Assembly: GCF_041345015.1 (NCBI RefSeq)
Contig: NZ_CP166769.1
Span: forward strand, 1,302,001 to 1,366,000
From: Bartonella sp. DGB1
GTDB taxonomy: Bacteria > Pseudomonadota > Alphaproteobacteria > Rhizobiales > Rhizobiaceae
Direction: 5' to 3'
Length of the DNA: 64,000 nucleotides
Part shown: positions 51,497 to 61,991 of the stretch, piece by piece
How the letters are laid out: the number at the start of each line of letters is the position of its first letter
Position numbering within the stretch: the first letter of the stretch is position 1
Translations under genes and position numbers: made by a program
Notes under the pieces: generated by a model
What the model saw: only the letters and a program-made list of their open reading frames with translations
Databases searched by the model: none
What the model was told of the DNA's origin: nothing

Positions 51497-52561
51497 TCAA
51501 CTTAACCGTGATTTAAGCTCGGTAAAATGTCCCATTTTTCTTTTCGTCTTTATTTCTTCTTTACCATATATATTAATAAATATATTTGGTTGCTTAAAAA
51601 TATTAGCAATATGATTTATCTCATCACCTAAAATATTTTTCATTACGCAATCACTATGTCTACCAGGATCCAATAAAGGTAAATCAAGAATTGCCCTTAT
51701 ATGTTGCTCAAATTGCGATATACAACAAGCTGCCTCGGTCCAATGTCCAGAATTATGGACTCTAGGAGCAAATTCATTTACTAGCAATTCACCATTTTCT
51801 AGTAAAAAAAACTCGATTGCTAAAACTCCAACATAATTTAATTTTGTTAATAGTTTTATTGCAATTTCATTTACTAGTTTCACTACATCAGCATCTATAT
51901 TTGCAGGAACACTAGATTTTCTCAATATACCATGTTCGTGAATATTTTCTGCAATATCGAATAAAGAAATCTCTCCTGATAAATTTCTTGCCGCTATGAT
52001 TGATATTTCTTTTTTAAAGGGAATGATTTTTTCTAAAATTAACGGGGTATTTTGTATCTTGCTCCATAATTCTGCGATATTTTCCACAGCATCTTTAGTG
52101 AACCGATATTGCCCATGACCATCATAACCAAAACGCCTTGTTTTTAAAATAGCGTCACCATTAAATTTAATTAATGCTTTTTGTAACTGCTCCAAACTAT
52201 CAATTGCTACAAAATCTGCGGTTTTAACATTTATACTATTAAAAAAGTTTTTTTCAACATATCTATCTTGAGATATTTCCAACGCCCGAACAGATGGATA
52301 AATAGGACAAGATACTTTTGATAAAGCTTTAACACTTACATTTTCAAACTCATAAGTAATTATATCACAATTTTTTGCTAATTTTTCCAGAGCATGACTA
52401 TCATCATAATTAGCACAAATATATTCAGTGGCTACATTTTTTGCAGGAGCATTTTCCTGGGGGTCAACTATAGTTATTTTACAGCCTAAACGCAAAGCTG
52501 CCATAGCTAACATGCGTGCTAATTGTCCACCCCCTATAATCCCTATATGTTTTAAGTGCAT
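51497..52561 (-). CDS. purK: 5-(carboxyamino)imidazole ribonucleotide synthase
   Basis: ATP-grasp enzyme of purine synthesis that makes N5-CAIR. IGIIGGGQLARMLAMAA at the N-terminus, the KTRRFGYDGHGQ loop, the EKIIPFKKEISIIAARN strand and the metal site NEFAPRVHNSGHWT. 354 residues. It follows purE by 5 bases and ends the operon. Confidence 0.95.
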   Translation of the reverse strand: MHLKHIGIIGGGQLARMLAMAALRLGCKITIVDPQENAPAKNVATEYICANYDDSHALEKLAKNCDIITYEFENVSVKALSKVSCPIYPSVRALEISQDRYVEKNFFNSINVKTADFVAIDSLEQLQKALIKFNGDAILKTRRFGYDGHGQYRFTKDAVENIAELWSKIQNTPLILEKIIPFKKEISIIAARNLSGEISLFDIAENIHEHGILRKSSVPANIDADVVKLVNEIAIKLLTKLNYVGVLAIEFFLLENGELLVNEFAPRVHNSGHWTEAACCISQFEQHIRAILDLPLLDPGRHSDCVMKNILGDEINHIANIFKQPNIFINIYGKEEIKTKRKMGHFTELKSRLS

Positions 52562-52566
52562 CTTTC

Positions 52567-53070
52567 TTAATCCTCAGGAAATAATTTTACTGAATCAGAC
52601 ATATTTTCTCTATATTTAATTAAATTTTGAGCAACGTTAGCATCATTCAACCCTAATATCGAAGCTGCTAATAAGGCTGCATTTTTAGCTCCGGCTACTC
52701 CAATAGCTAAAGTAGCCACCGGAACCCCTGCAGGCATCTGAACTATAGAATATAACGAATCTTTACCAGATAAAGCTTTAGTTTGCATTGGTACACCTAA
52801 AACTGGTAAAGGAGTAATTGCTGCTACCATACCAGGCAAATGCGCAGCTCCTCCAGCTCCAGCTATAATAATTTTAATACCATTTTTAGAAGCATTTTTA
52901 GCAAAATCATATAATCTATCTGGTGTCCTATGTGCAGATATTATTCTTGCCTGATAACTTATTTCTAGCTGCTGTAATTGTTCAGCTGCATATTTCATAA
53001 CCTCCCAATCAGATTGACTACCCATAATAACAGCAACATCTATTGACTTATTATTTAACTTATGTGACAT
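52567..53070 (-). CDS. purE: N5-carboxyaminoimidazole ribonucleotide mutase
   Basis: Moves the carboxylate of N5-CAIR to give CAIR. 167 residues with [39 protein letters not shown] and the late [12 protein letters not shown]. Forms the purE-purK operon and is divergent from the quinone oxidoreductase gene. Confidence 0.96.
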   Translation of the reverse strand: MSHKLNNKSIDVAVIMGSQSDWEVMKYAAEQLQQLEISYQARIISAHRTPDRLYDFAKNASKNGIKIIIAGAGGAAHLPGMVAAITPLPVLGVPMQTKALSGKDSLYSIVQMPAGVPVATLAIGVAGAKNAALLAASILGLNDANVAQNLIKYRENMSDSVKLFPED

Positions 53071-53150
53071 AATATTATACCTAATAACAATAAAATTTAT
53101 CTATATATTTAACAGATATAAGTTTAATCTCAAAGTTAATTTACAGAATT

Positions 53151-54149
53151 ATGAAAAAGCCAAGCAAAATATCAGCTATAAAATATACAGAATATGGATC
53201 TCCTGATGTACTACATATATCAGAAATAGAATTACCACCATTAAAACCTAAAGAAATATTAATAAAAACATATGCTGCGGGAATAAATAGACCTGATATT
53301 TTACAACGAATGGGTTATTATCCTCCACCTATAGGCGCCTCACCTATATTAGGGCTAGAAGTGGCTGGTATCATAGCTGATGTTGGCAGTCAAGTAAGTC
53401 AATATAAAATCGGTGATGCGGTTATGGCACTATTAACCGGGGGAGGATATGCTACTTATACTATTGCTAATGAAGCATGTTGCCTAGCTAAACCAGAAAA
53501 TTTATCCTACCTTCAAGCTGCTGCACTACCAGAAGTATTATATACTAATTGGTATAATATATTCATGTTAGGAAAATTAAAAAAAGGCGAAATAATATTA
53601 ATCCATGGCGGTAGCTCTGGTATCGGAACTATAGCAATACAATTAGCTAAAATATTCGGAGCTAAAGTTATAATAACCGCAGGAAGTAAGGAGAAATGCG
53701 AAATATGTTCACAACTTGGTGCTGATCTTGCTATTAACTACAAAGAACAAAATTTTGTAGAAGAAATATTAAATTACACCCATGGCATAGGGGTAAATGT
53801 AATCTTAGATATGGTAGGCGGTGATTATGTTAGTAAAAATTATCAAGTTGCAGCCTTAGACGCCAGAATATTGCAAATAGCCTTCTTAAATGGAAATAAA
53901 GCTCAAATTAACCTAGCTACTTTATTAACTAAAAGAATCCAACATAGAGGCTCTACGTTAAGAAATCATAGCAATGAATTTAAATATTTAATTACCAAAC
54001 AGATAAAAAGTAAAATTTTACCCTTAATAAAACAAAAAAAGATTATTCCATATATTGATAAGATATTTCCTCTTAACGAAGCAAGTGAAGCACATCAATA
54101 TATGGAAAGGGGTAACCATATAGGTAAAATCATGCTAGAAATTAATTGA
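53151..54149 (+). CDS. NAD(P)H quinone oxidoreductase, zinc-free MDR family (PIG3 type)
   Basis: 332-residue medium-chain dehydrogenase/reductase without the zinc ligands. AAGINRPDILQRMGYYPPP is diagnostic of the PIG3-like quinone oxidoreductases. The cofactor-binding region reads ILIHGGSSGIGTIAIQLAK. It probably reduces quinones or related electrophiles with NADPH. Precedes trcR in the same direction, as seen in other alphaproteobacteria, though trcR has its own promoter. Confidence 0.9.
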   Translation: MKKPSKISAIKYTEYGSPDVLHISEIELPPLKPKEILIKTYAAGINRPDILQRMGYYPPPIGASPILGLEVAGIIADVGSQVSQYKIGDAVMALLTGGGYATYTIANEACCLAKPENLSYLQAAALPEVLYTNWYNIFMLGKLKKGEIILIHGGSSGIGTIAIQLAKIFGAKVIITAGSKEKCEICSQLGADLAINYKEQNFVEEILNYTHGIGVNVILDMVGGDYVSKNYQVAALDARILQIAFLNGNKAQINLATLLTKRIQHRGSTLRNHSNEFKYLITKQIKSKILPLIKQKKIIPYIDKIFPLNEASEAHQYMERGNHIGKIMLEIN

Positions 54150-54168
54150 TTTTTGATATTTGTTATTC

Positions 54169-54197
54169 TTGATAAATAAACAATATTACTCTATAAT
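54169..54197 (+). promoter_or_regulatory. trcR promoter
   Basis: -35 TTGATA (54169-54174), 17-base spacer, -10 TATAAT (54192-54197, perfect), about 85 bases before the trcR start. A CtrA half-site-like TTAACCAT lies downstream at 54236-54243. Confidence 0.7.
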
Positions 54198-54282
54198 GGA
54201 CAATTAGTTGTATAATTCCATGAAAATAAAATAAGTTAACCATCTAAGGCATTACTAACTTTAAACAAATAAGGATAAATCT

Positions 54283-54969
54283 ATGAGTGCGCGTCTGCTT
54301 ATGCCAAAGGCAACTGCTGTTTGGCTTATTGAAAATACTATGTTAACCTTTGAACAAATTGCTGATTTTTGTGGGTTACATATTCTAGAAGTACAAGCAA
54401 TAGCAGATGGTGAAAGTGCTTATAAAATGAAGGGGACTAATCCTCTAAATATGGGGCAACTTACTAGAGCAGAACTTGAAAAAGGTGAAAAAGATCCATC
54501 TTATCGTTTACAACTGCAAGAATCAAAAATTCATATACCTGCACCTAAAAAAAAGGTAGCACGTTATACCCCTGTATCTCGTAGACATGATCGTCCTAAT
54601 GCCATCTTATGGTTATTACGTTACCACCCTGAATTAACAGAAACACAGATATCCCGTCTGATAGGAACCACAAAAAAGACTATTGAACAGATTAAAAATA
54701 GAAGCCACTGGAATAGTGCTAATTTAACTGCAATCGATCCTGTTGGTCTTGGTCTTACTACTCAAATAGAACTCGATAGAGAAGTCAAAGAAGCGCAAAA
54801 AAACCAAGTAATACCAGAAACTGGTGATACTCTATTGCCACCTTCAACTACTGAAAATTTACCTTTGGATCAAAATGATTATAAAAAAAATACAGATATT
54901 ACATTCTGTGAAGATATGACTCAAAGCACTATAGATAGTATGATAGCTAAATTAAAAAATAACAACTAA
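54283..54969 (+). CDS. trcR: DUF1013 cell-cycle transcriptional regulator TrcR
   Basis: 228 residues. DUF1013 is an alphaproteobacterial family; TrcR is reported as an RNA-polymerase-associated, CtrA-controlled cell-cycle factor. Characteristic blocks are LMPKATAVWLIENTMLTFEQIADFCGLH-type start, EVQAIADGE, and a second helix-turn-helix-like part RPNAILWLLRYHPELTETQISRLIGTTKKTI. The C-terminal 60 residues are polar and variable. ATG follows AAGGAT. The 3' end is repeated downstream as decayed copies. Confidence 0.88.
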   Translation: MSARLLMPKATAVWLIENTMLTFEQIADFCGLHILEVQAIADGESAYKMKGTNPLNMGQLTRAELEKGEKDPSYRLQLQESKIHIPAPKKKVARYTPVSRRHDRPNAILWLLRYHPELTETQISRLIGTTKKTIEQIKNRSHWNSANLTAIDPVGLGLTTQIELDREVKEAQKNQVIPETGDTLLPPSTTENLPLDQNDYKKNTDITFCEDMTQSTIDSMIAKLKNNN

Positions 54970-55420
54970 AAGTGCTATAACAACTGCAATTCTCAATTGT
55001 TATGGTTCTGATTATAAAAGATGGTGATATATAATATAGCCTATCGACTACAGAAATATGCTTTTATAACAAATGCCAAAATAATTATTATTTCTATAAA
55101 GAATAATTAAGAACATTATATATAAGCAGATTAAACTAAAAATAGTAAATATGTATAGTAAAGCTATAATTATATGTACTAAATAATAACTATAACCCTA
55201 TAATTATCATTTATTGATGATTATAGGAGAATAGTGATATATAAATATCAGGTCAACTATTGAAATATTCTTATATAGCAAAATGATCATAAATGAATTG
55301 TTACATTCTGTGCAAAATAACTAAAAATACTATAGATAATATGAGCTAAATTAAATAACATGTAATAATAGCGACTATAATAATATACAATAAATAGTAG
55401 CTAGGATTGTTATTGTTAAT
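54970..55420 (+). repeat. decayed tandem copies of the trcR 3' end
   Basis: The 468-base spacer before the DUF1036 gene is made of repeats. ACATTCTG in the trcR tail at 54901 recurs at 55303 with the following CTATAGATA and TATGA.AGCTAAATTAAA blocks. A middle, more eroded copy begins near 55113. The 3' flank also recurs: ATTATAAAAG...GTGATATATAA at 55011 and ATTATAGGAG...GTGATATATAA at 55220. The period is about 200-210 bases. A hairpin at 55197-55227 (13 bp, one G-T pair) lies within. No gene is seen. Confidence 0.82.
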
Positions 55421-55437
55421 TACTGAAGGTGAGAAAT

Positions 55438-55866
55438 ATGAAAATTTGGCAAGATATTCTTTTGTTAACCATATTATGCTGTTTTTTTTATTCTCCTACG
55501 GCTATGGCAAAATTAAGAATTTGTAATGACAGTAGCATGACAATTGGTGTTGCTTTAGGCTATAAAAAAGACCAAACCTGGACATCTCAAGGATGGTGGA
55601 GCTTAGATCCTAATGAATGTAAAACAATAATAGAAGAACCTCTAGATAATCGATTTTATTACTTATATGCAGAAAATAAAAATAAGACCAGCCAATGGAA
55701 TGGTCCTATTCCAATGTGTATAAGTGATGAAAAATTTATTATTGAGAATGTTGATAATTGCTTTGTAAGAGGGTTCCAAAGAGCCGGTTTTCAAGAGTAT
55801 GATACTCAACAACAAACCAGTTGGACCATTAGGCTTAATGACATCCAGAATAAAGAAACATTATAA
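55438..55866 (+). CDS. DUF1036 family secreted protein
   Basis: Signal peptide with a hydrophobic core (residues 8-20) and a probable cleavage after AMA. The mature domain reads KLRICNDSSMTIGVALGYK...WTSQGWWSLDPNECKTI, which is the DUF1036 pattern, with paired Cys residues. Function unknown in the family; periplasmic location is likely. ATG at 55438 is chosen with GAAGGTGAG upstream; the frame can begin at GTG 55429. The stop is one base from the convergent zapA stop. Confidence 0.85.
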   Translation: MKIWQDILLLTILCCFFYSPTAMAKLRICNDSSMTIGVALGYKKDQTWTSQGWWSLDPNECKTIIEEPLDNRFYYLYAENKNKTSQWNGPIPMCISDEKFIIENVDNCFVRGFQRAGFQEYDTQQQTSWTIRLNDIQNKETL

Positions 55867-55867
55867 A

Positions 55868-56197
55868 TTATTTTAAATTTAGTTTCTCTGATAGAGATCT
55901 TATTCTTTCCGTCATTTCTTGCAATTTTATTTGGATCAAATCATACTTCTTATTTTTTAAATTCTCAAAAGCCTCAGTTATTTCTTGCAATTGTTTTTTG
56001 GTTTCTGATAATTCATCAATAAAAGTTATCCCCGCTATTATAGTCAATCTTAAATCGCCTATCTCCCCCATATCACTTCTTAATTGCGCAATTTTTTTAT
56101 CAAATTCCTCTGCCAAGATACATAAATATTTTTCTTGCCCTTCGCCACAAGCCATACGGTAAATTTTACCGTCAATTGTCACTGTTACCGTAGCCAT
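55868..56197 (-). CDS. zapA: cell division protein ZapA
   Basis: 109-residue FtsZ-ring stabiliser. The N-terminal MATVTVTIDGKIYRMACGEG strand pattern and the long C-terminal coiled coil (about 60-105) match ZapA. It starts 18 bases after the DUF4164 gene. In related genomes zapA is usually followed by the 6S RNA and fthC; here those are 4.7 kb away. Confidence 0.88.
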   Translation of the reverse strand: MATVTVTIDGKIYRMACGEGQEKYLCILAEEFDKKIAQLRSDMGEIGDLRLTIIAGITFIDELSETKKQLQEITEAFENLKNKKYDLIQIKLQEMTERIRSLSEKLNLK

Positions 56198-56215
56198 TTT
56201 TATTCCTTAATTATT

Positions 56216-56497
56216 TTATGGTTTATCTTGTAAAATCATTTTTAAACTATCTATTATTTTTGTCAATTTTACCGATATTTCATTATTGGCTGTTAATAAT
56301 CTTTCTATTTTATCCGCACTTTCATCTAATTCATTTGCTAAATTATTACGATCTATATTCAATCGCTGTAATTGTTCAGATATATCTGCAGATAATTCTA
56401 TCTTATCTAAACTTATCTGAAGCTTATGTTCTAAGTGTTTTATAGATATATCTAATTCTTCTACTGCTTTATCAATATTTAAACTTTCCATAGACAT
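56216..56497 (-). CDS. DUF4164-like coiled-coil protein
   Basis: 93 residues, almost entirely predicted coiled coil with Leu/Ile heptads (for example LDISIKHLEHKLQISLDKIEL). It sits immediately upstream of zapA and divergent from tkt, which is the position of DUF4164 proteins in alphaproteobacteria. Function unknown; a division role is suggested only by location. An ATG two codons downstream (56491) is also possible. Confidence 0.7.
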   Translation of the reverse strand: MSMESLNIDKAVEELDISIKHLEHKLQISLDKIELSADISEQLQRLNIDRNNLANELDESADKIERLLTANNEISVKLTKIIDSLKMILQDKP

Positions 56498-56697
56498 GTT
56501 GTACCTTATTATGTTAGTTAAATTAAAATATATCCCTATAATTAAGTAAAATTGTAGCTAAAAGAATTAAAATATGCAATAAGCTAGATATTTAAATATA
56601 ATAAGATATTGACTATTAATGTATAATAGTTAATAGCTCCTAATTGTAACTTACATTAAATGTTTTTAATTATTAAATACAGAAATATTACGTTATC

Positions 56698-58707
56698 ATG
56701 GTAAATAAAACTTTAGAAAACAATATGGCAAATGCTATCCGTTTTTTATCAATAGATGCCATAGAAAAAGCTAATTCAGGTCATCCTGGATTGCCTATGG
56801 GCACAGCGGATATAGCTACTGTTCTTTACAATAATTTTTTTCGTCATATACCTGAAGACCCTAATTGGCTTAATAGAGATAGATTTATCTTATCAGCCGG
56901 ACATGGATCCATGTTATTATATAGCTTATTATATTTAACTGGCTATGAAGACATCACAATTGAAGAAATAAAAAAATTTCGTCAATTAGGAGCAAAAACA
57001 GCTGGTCACCCAGAATATGGATATGCAGCTGGTATTGAAACAACAACAGGCCCGCTAGGACAAGGAATAGGTAATGCTGTAGGTATGGCCCTAGCAGAAA
57101 GATTAATGAATGCCCGTTATGGAGACCAATTAATCAACCATAATACCTACGTATTAGTAGGCGATGGCTGCCTTATGGAAGGTATCAGTCAAGAAGCTAT
57201 TTCATTTGCAGGTCATTTAAAATTAAATAAATTAATTGTTTTTTGGGATGATAATAATATTTCCATTGATGGCCCTATCTCTTTATCCGATTCCACCGAT
57301 CAGTTAGCAAGATTTAAAGCTTGTGGCTGGAATGTAATAGCGATTGATGGTCATAATCATACAGAAATTTATAACGCTATTGCTACAGCAAAAACTTCCG
57401 ATAAACCTACTTTAATTGCTTGTAAAACTACTATAGGTTTTGGTTCTCCTAGCAAAAGCGGTACTAATAAAATTCATGGCTCCCCCTTAGGAGCAAAGGA
57501 AATTGAGCAAACAAGAAAAGCTCTAAATTGGCCACATGAAGCTTTTAAAATACCTGATGATATTTTACAAGCCTGGAGAAATACCAGTAAAAAATTCCAA
57601 GAAGAAAAATTAATCTGGGAAGAAAATTTCGCTAAATTATCGACAGAACAAAAAAATGAACTGCAACGCCGTCTACAAAGAGACCTCCCTAAAGATTTCA
57701 ATGAGCAGATATTAGCTTACAAAAAAGAACTTGTAAAAATTGCACCTAATATAGCAACACGTAAAGCCTCTGAACAAGCTTTATCCATAATAAATAAATT
57801 ATTACCCGAAACCCTTGGCGGCTCAGCAGATCTTACTGGATCTAATAATACATTGACTGATTGTCAAAATATTATCAATGCTGATGATTTTTCTGGTAGA
57901 TATATCCACTATGGTATAAGAGAACATGCCATGGGCGCAATAATGAATGGCTTAGCTTTATATGGAGGCTTTATCCCTTATGGCGGCACATTCTTATGTT
58001 TTTCAGATTATGTACGTCCTGCTATGCGTCTATCATCACTAATGTCAATTAGGGTAATTTATGTAATGACACATGATTCCATAGGCTTAGGAGAAGATGG
58101 TCCAACCCATCAACCGATTGAACACCTTGCCTCGCTTAGAGCTATACCGAATCATCTATTATTCAGACCCGCAGATGCTATAGAAACATTAGAATGTTGG
58201 CAAGCCGCTTTAACCAATAAAAACACTCCTTCTACCTTAGCTTTAAGCCGACAAAATTTACCAACTGTAAGAAAAACACATCAAGAAATAAATCTTTGCT
58301 CACTTGGAGCTTACGAATTATCTCCTTCTGAATTCGCGGAAAAAACACAAGTAACTATTTTTGCAACTGGATCAGAAGTACAAATTGCTTTGGAAGCCCA
58401 AAATATTCTAGAGCAACAAATGATCTCAACTCGTGTAGTTTCTACTCCATGTTTTGAACTTTTCCAACAACAAAGCGTTGCTTATAAGAAACAAATAATT
58501 GGAGATAGTCCTATTAAAGTAGCTATAGAAGCTGCTATTAGACAAGGATGGGATACTTTTATTAATAATGAGGATATCTTCATCGGAATGAACCATTTTG
58601 GTGAATCAGCACCTATTGAGGACTTATATAAACATTTTGGTATTACCGCTGAAAAAGTAGTCCTAGCAGTAAAAAATAAATTAACAGTAAATAACGGAGA
58701 TATTTAA
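56698..58707 (+). CDS. tkt: transketolase
   Basis: Thiamine-diphosphate enzyme of the pentose phosphate pathway. 669 residues with the N-terminal [31 protein letters not shown], the ThDP motif [14 protein letters not shown] and the C-terminal [16 protein letters not shown]. No clear Shine-Dalgarno sequence at the ATG. The stop overlaps the gap start by one base (TAATG), and the order tkt-gap-pgk-fba forms one carbon-metabolism operon. Confidence 0.96.
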   Translation: MVNKTLENNMANAIRFLSIDAIEKANSGHPGLPMGTADIATVLYNNFFRHIPEDPNWLNRDRFILSAGHGSMLLYSLLYLTGYEDITIEEIKKFRQLGAKTAGHPEYGYAAGIETTTGPLGQGIGNAVGMALAERLMNARYGDQLINHNTYVLVGDGCLMEGISQEAISFAGHLKLNKLIVFWDDNNISIDGPISLSDSTDQLARFKACGWNVIAIDGHNHTEIYNAIATAKTSDKPTLIACKTTIGFGSPSKSGTNKIHGSPLGAKEIEQTRKALNWPHEAFKIPDDILQAWRNTSKKFQEEKLIWEENFAKLSTEQKNELQRRLQRDLPKDFNEQILAYKKELVKIAPNIATRKASEQALSIINKLLPETLGGSADLTGSNNTLTDCQNIINADDFSGRYIHYGIREHAMGAIMNGLALYGGFIPYGGTFLCFSDYVRPAMRLSSLMSIRVIYVMTHDSIGLGEDGPTHQPIEHLASLRAIPNHLLFRPADAIETLECWQAALTNKNTPSTLALSRQNLPTVRKTHQEINLCSLGAYELSPSEFAEKTQVTIFATGSEVQIALEAQNILEQQMISTRVVSTPCFELFQQQSVAYKKQIIGDSPIKVAIEAAIRQGWDTFINNEDIFIGMNHFGESAPIEDLYKHFGITAEKVVLAVKNKLTVNNGDI

Positions 58708-59720
58708 TGACAATTCGTATTGCTATTAACGGTTTTGGTCGTATTGGTCGTACTATTTTACGAGCTCTCGTAGAACAAAAACAAACGGATATCCAAGTAG
58801 TAGCTATTAATGATTCTGGATCACTAGAGACTAATGCACATTTACTACGTCATGATTCCATACATGGAAAATTTTCTGCTAATGTAGAAATTCAAGATAA
58901 TAGTCTTATCGTAGCATCTTATAAAATCCATAAACTATCTGATCGAAACCCACAAAATATTGACTGGAAAAAATTAGGAGTAGATATTGTTTTAGAATGT
59001 ACTGGCGCTTTTACTGATGCAGAAAAAGCTGCAATACATTTAAAGAACGGCGCTAAGAAAGTAATTGTATCAGCACCATCAAAAGGAGCCGATATCACCG
59101 TCGTTTATGGTATAAATCACCGAGATATAAAAGCATCACATAATATTATCTCAAATGCCTCTTGTACTACTAATTGTCTAGCTCCTGTAGCCAAAATCTT
59201 AAATGACACCGTCGGTATTGAAAAAGGTTTTATGACGACTATCCATTCTTACACTGGTGATCAACCAACGCTTGATAAGAACCATCGTGACCTTTATCGC
59301 GCAAGAGCTGCTGCTTTATCTATAATACCAACTTCTACTGGAGCTGCTAAAGCCGTATCTTTAGTATTACCTGAATTGGCCGGAAAACTAGATGGTGTAT
59401 CTATGCGAGTACCTACTCCTAATGTTTCTGCTGTAGATTTAAAATTCATTTCTAAAAAACCAACTACAGTAGAAGAAATTAATAACGCGATAAAACAAGC
59501 TGCTACTGAAGGAGATCTAGTGAATATCTTAGGATATTGTGATGAAAGCTTAGTATCTTGTGATTTTAATCATGACCCTAGATCATCAATCTTTCATTTA
59601 GATCAAACTAAAGTAATCGACCAAACTATGTGCCGTATCTTAAGCTGGTATGATAATGAATGGGGTTTTTCTAACCGTATGGTGGATACCACTATTGCTG
59701 TGGCTAAAACTATTTCCTAA
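58707..59720 (+). CDS. gap: glyceraldehyde-3-phosphate dehydrogenase
   Basis: 337 residues. NAD-binding [10 protein letters not shown] at the N-terminus, the catalytic Cys in [13 protein letters not shown], and the C-terminal [12 protein letters not shown]. It is coupled to tkt by a one-base overlap and followed by pgk after 18 bases. Works in glycolysis or gluconeogenesis. Confidence 0.97.
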   Translation: MTIRIAINGFGRIGRTILRALVEQKQTDIQVVAINDSGSLETNAHLLRHDSIHGKFSANVEIQDNSLIVASYKIHKLSDRNPQNIDWKKLGVDIVLECTGAFTDAEKAAIHLKNGAKKVIVSAPSKGADITVVYGINHRDIKASHNIISNASCTTNCLAPVAKILNDTVGIEKGFMTTIHSYTGDQPTLDKNHRDLYRARAAALSIIPTSTGAAKAVSLVLPELAGKLDGVSMRVPTPNVSAVDLKFISKKPTTVEEINNAIKQAATEGDLVNILGYCDESLVSCDFNHDPRSSIFHLDQTKVIDQTMCRILSWYDNEWGFSNRMVDTTIAVAKTIS

Positions 59721-59738
59721 TCAAAATCTAGGTGAGAC

Positions 59739-60929
59739 ATGAAAATTAAAAATTTAGATAATATAAATGTCAATGGTAAAACTATTTTAGTGAGATTAGA
59801 TCTAAATGTACCATTAATAAATGGGCAAATTGTTGATACAATTAGAATTGATCGCTCTATAGAAACTATACAAGAGTTACAAAAAAATAACGCTAAAATA
59901 GTGTTAATGAGCCATTTCGGTCGACCTGAAAAAGCTGATAAAAATTTATCGCTACGTCCAATAGGGCATTATTTAGAACAAATATTGAACAGTAAAGTAA
60001 AATTTCTAGAAGATTCTATTGGAGCAAAAGTAGTAGAGGCTGTTAAAAATATACATAATGGTGAAATTATCTTACTAGAAAATTTACGTTTTCATGCAGG
60101 AGAACAGAAAAACGACCGAGATTTTGCTCAAAAATTAGCATCTTTAGGTGATCTAATAGTACAAGATGCTCTGTCAGTAGCACATAGAAAACATGCTTCT
60201 ACATATGGTATAGCAGAATTTTTACCTATGGTAGCCGGAAGAGCCTTAGAAAAAGAATTAAATGCACTAGAAATAGGCTTAGAAAAACCTCAAACACCAG
60301 TCGTAGCTATTGTAGGTGGTGCGAAAGTATCCACAAAAATCGACCTACTAGAAAATCTTGTAAAAAAAGTTAATGCTTTAATTATCGGTGGTGCTATGGC
60401 TAATAACTTTCTATTAGCTCAAGGATATAATGTAGGAAAATCTTTAATAGAGCCCGATGCTATTACTAAAGCAAGACAAATTATAGAATTAGCAAAACAA
60501 CATAATTGTGTCCTAATCTTACCTATCGATGCCGTTGTTGCTTGGCATTTTAAAGAAAATTCTCCTCATCAAACCTATGCAATAGATGCTATTGCAGAAG
60601 ATGGCATGATTCTTGATCTTGGAGATGCATCGATCGAAAAAATAAAAGATGTTATTGAAAATGCTAAAAGCCTTTTATGGAATGGTCCCTTAGGAGCATT
60701 TGAAATGCCTCCATTTGATAAAGCGACAACTATAATAAGTAAATTTGTAGCGGCTCAAACTAGAGAAAATAAATTAGTTTCTGTAGCCGGAGGCGGAGAT
60801 ACTTTAAGTGCCCTTAAACACGCAAATGTAGTTAAGGATTTTACCTATGTATCTACAGCTGGAGGAGCCTTTTTAGAATGGCTTGAAGGCAAAGAGCTTC
60901 CTACAATTTCACTTTTAAAAAAAAATTAA
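59739..60929 (+). CDS. pgk: phosphoglycerate kinase
   Basis: 396 residues. RLDLNVPLINGQ, SHFGRPEK, LLENLRFHAGEQKND and the nucleotide-binding end VAGGGDTLSALK with STAGGAFLEWLEGK are present. The family NDAFG(T/S)AHR block reads QDALSVAHR. A typical glycolytic gene in the operon, 25 bases before fba. Confidence 0.96.
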   Translation: MKIKNLDNINVNGKTILVRLDLNVPLINGQIVDTIRIDRSIETIQELQKNNAKIVLMSHFGRPEKADKNLSLRPIGHYLEQILNSKVKFLEDSIGAKVVEAVKNIHNGEIILLENLRFHAGEQKNDRDFAQKLASLGDLIVQDALSVAHRKHASTYGIAEFLPMVAGRALEKELNALEIGLEKPQTPVVAIVGGAKVSTKIDLLENLVKKVNALIIGGAMANNFLLAQGYNVGKSLIEPDAITKARQIIELAKQHNCVLILPIDAVVAWHFKENSPHQTYAIDAIAEDGMILDLGDASIEKIKDVIENAKSLLWNGPLGAFEMPPFDKATTIISKFVAAQTRENKLVSVAGGGDTLSALKHANVVKDFTYVSTAGGAFLEWLEGKELPTISLLKKN

Positions 60930-60954
60930 ATTGAATTGAAAATCGGAGTAAAAA

Positions 60955-61962
60955 ATGACACAAACTATTCAAGAAATAGCTAAGGCATTAGTCACCAAAG
61001 GTAAGGGTATTTTAGCCGCGGATGAAAGCAATGCTACTATTACCAAGAGATTTAACGCTATCAATATAGAATCAACACCTGAAAGTAGACGTGACTATCG
61101 TCATATGCTTTTTTCTAATCAAGAAGCTATATCTAACTATATTTCTGGAGTTATTTTATATGACGAAACTATAAGACAAACTACTGAAGATTTAAGTCCA
61201 TTAACTAAATTATTGACCGATCAAGGCTGTTTCATAGGAATTAAAGTAGATACAGGTGCAAAAGATTTAGCTAATTTCCCTAATGAAACAATAACCGAAG
61301 GGTTGGATGGTTTAAGAGAAAGACTAAACGAATATTATAAATTAGGCGCTAGATTTGCTAAATGGAGAGCTGTTATTCATATTAATACTGAAGCCAACCT
61401 TCCATCAGATGGATCAATAATCCAAAATGCTAACGCCCTAGCTCGTTATGCTGCTCTATGCCAAGAAGCAAATATTGTACCCATCGTTGAACCTGAAGTT
61501 ATGATGGATGGAACACCAGCTAACCACAATATCGAAACCTGTTATCAAGTAACTAAAAAAGTATTATTAACTGTATTTGCTGCCCTAAATATTGCCAAAG
61601 TCAAATTAGATGCAATGATCTTAAAACCAAATATGATAATAGACGGACAAAATGCTAGAAAAGCAACTATTGAACAAGTAGCAGAATATACTATTAAATG
61701 CTTAAAAGAAACTGTGCCTCCAGCTCTAGCTGGTATAGCCTTTTTATCAGGTGGACAAACAGACGATGAAGCAACAAAACATTTAGCTGCTATTAATAAT
61801 ATTGATCAACCAAAACCTTGGCCATTAACTTTTTCATATGGAAGAGCATTACAAGCAGCAGCTTTAAATACATGGGCAGGAAAAAAAGAAAATATTGCTA
61901 AAGCACAAGCAATTTTTACACAAAAAGCAAAAGCAAATTCCTTAGCAACTTTAGGAAAATAA
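60955..61962 (+). CDS. fba: class I fructose-bisphosphate aldolase
   Basis: 335 residues of the class I (Schiff-base) family: KGILAADESNATITKRF at the N-terminus, KWRAVI, and LKPNMI with the Schiff-base lysine. It needs no metal, unlike the class II enzyme. Completes the tkt-gap-pgk-fba operon. ATG follows CGGAG. Followed at once by a strong terminator. Confidence 0.95.
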   Translation: MTQTIQEIAKALVTKGKGILAADESNATITKRFNAINIESTPESRRDYRHMLFSNQEAISNYISGVILYDETIRQTTEDLSPLTKLLTDQGCFIGIKVDTGAKDLANFPNETITEGLDGLRERLNEYYKLGARFAKWRAVIHINTEANLPSDGSIIQNANALARYAALCQEANIVPIVEPEVMMDGTPANHNIETCYQVTKKVLLTVFAALNIAKVKLDAMILKPNMIIDGQNARKATIEQVAEYTIKCLKETVPPALAGIAFLSGGQTDDEATKHLAAINNIDQPKPWPLTFSYGRALQAAALNTWAGKKENIAKAQAIFTQKAKANSLATLGK

Positions 61963-61991
61963 AATAATGCCCTTCATAAAGGGCATTATTT
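61962..61991. terminator. bidirectional terminator between fba and emrA
   Basis: 13-bp perfect stem AAATAATGCCCTT / AAGGGCATTATTT with a 4-base loop, AT-rich on both flanks. It overlaps the stop codons of both convergent genes. Confidence 0.85.
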
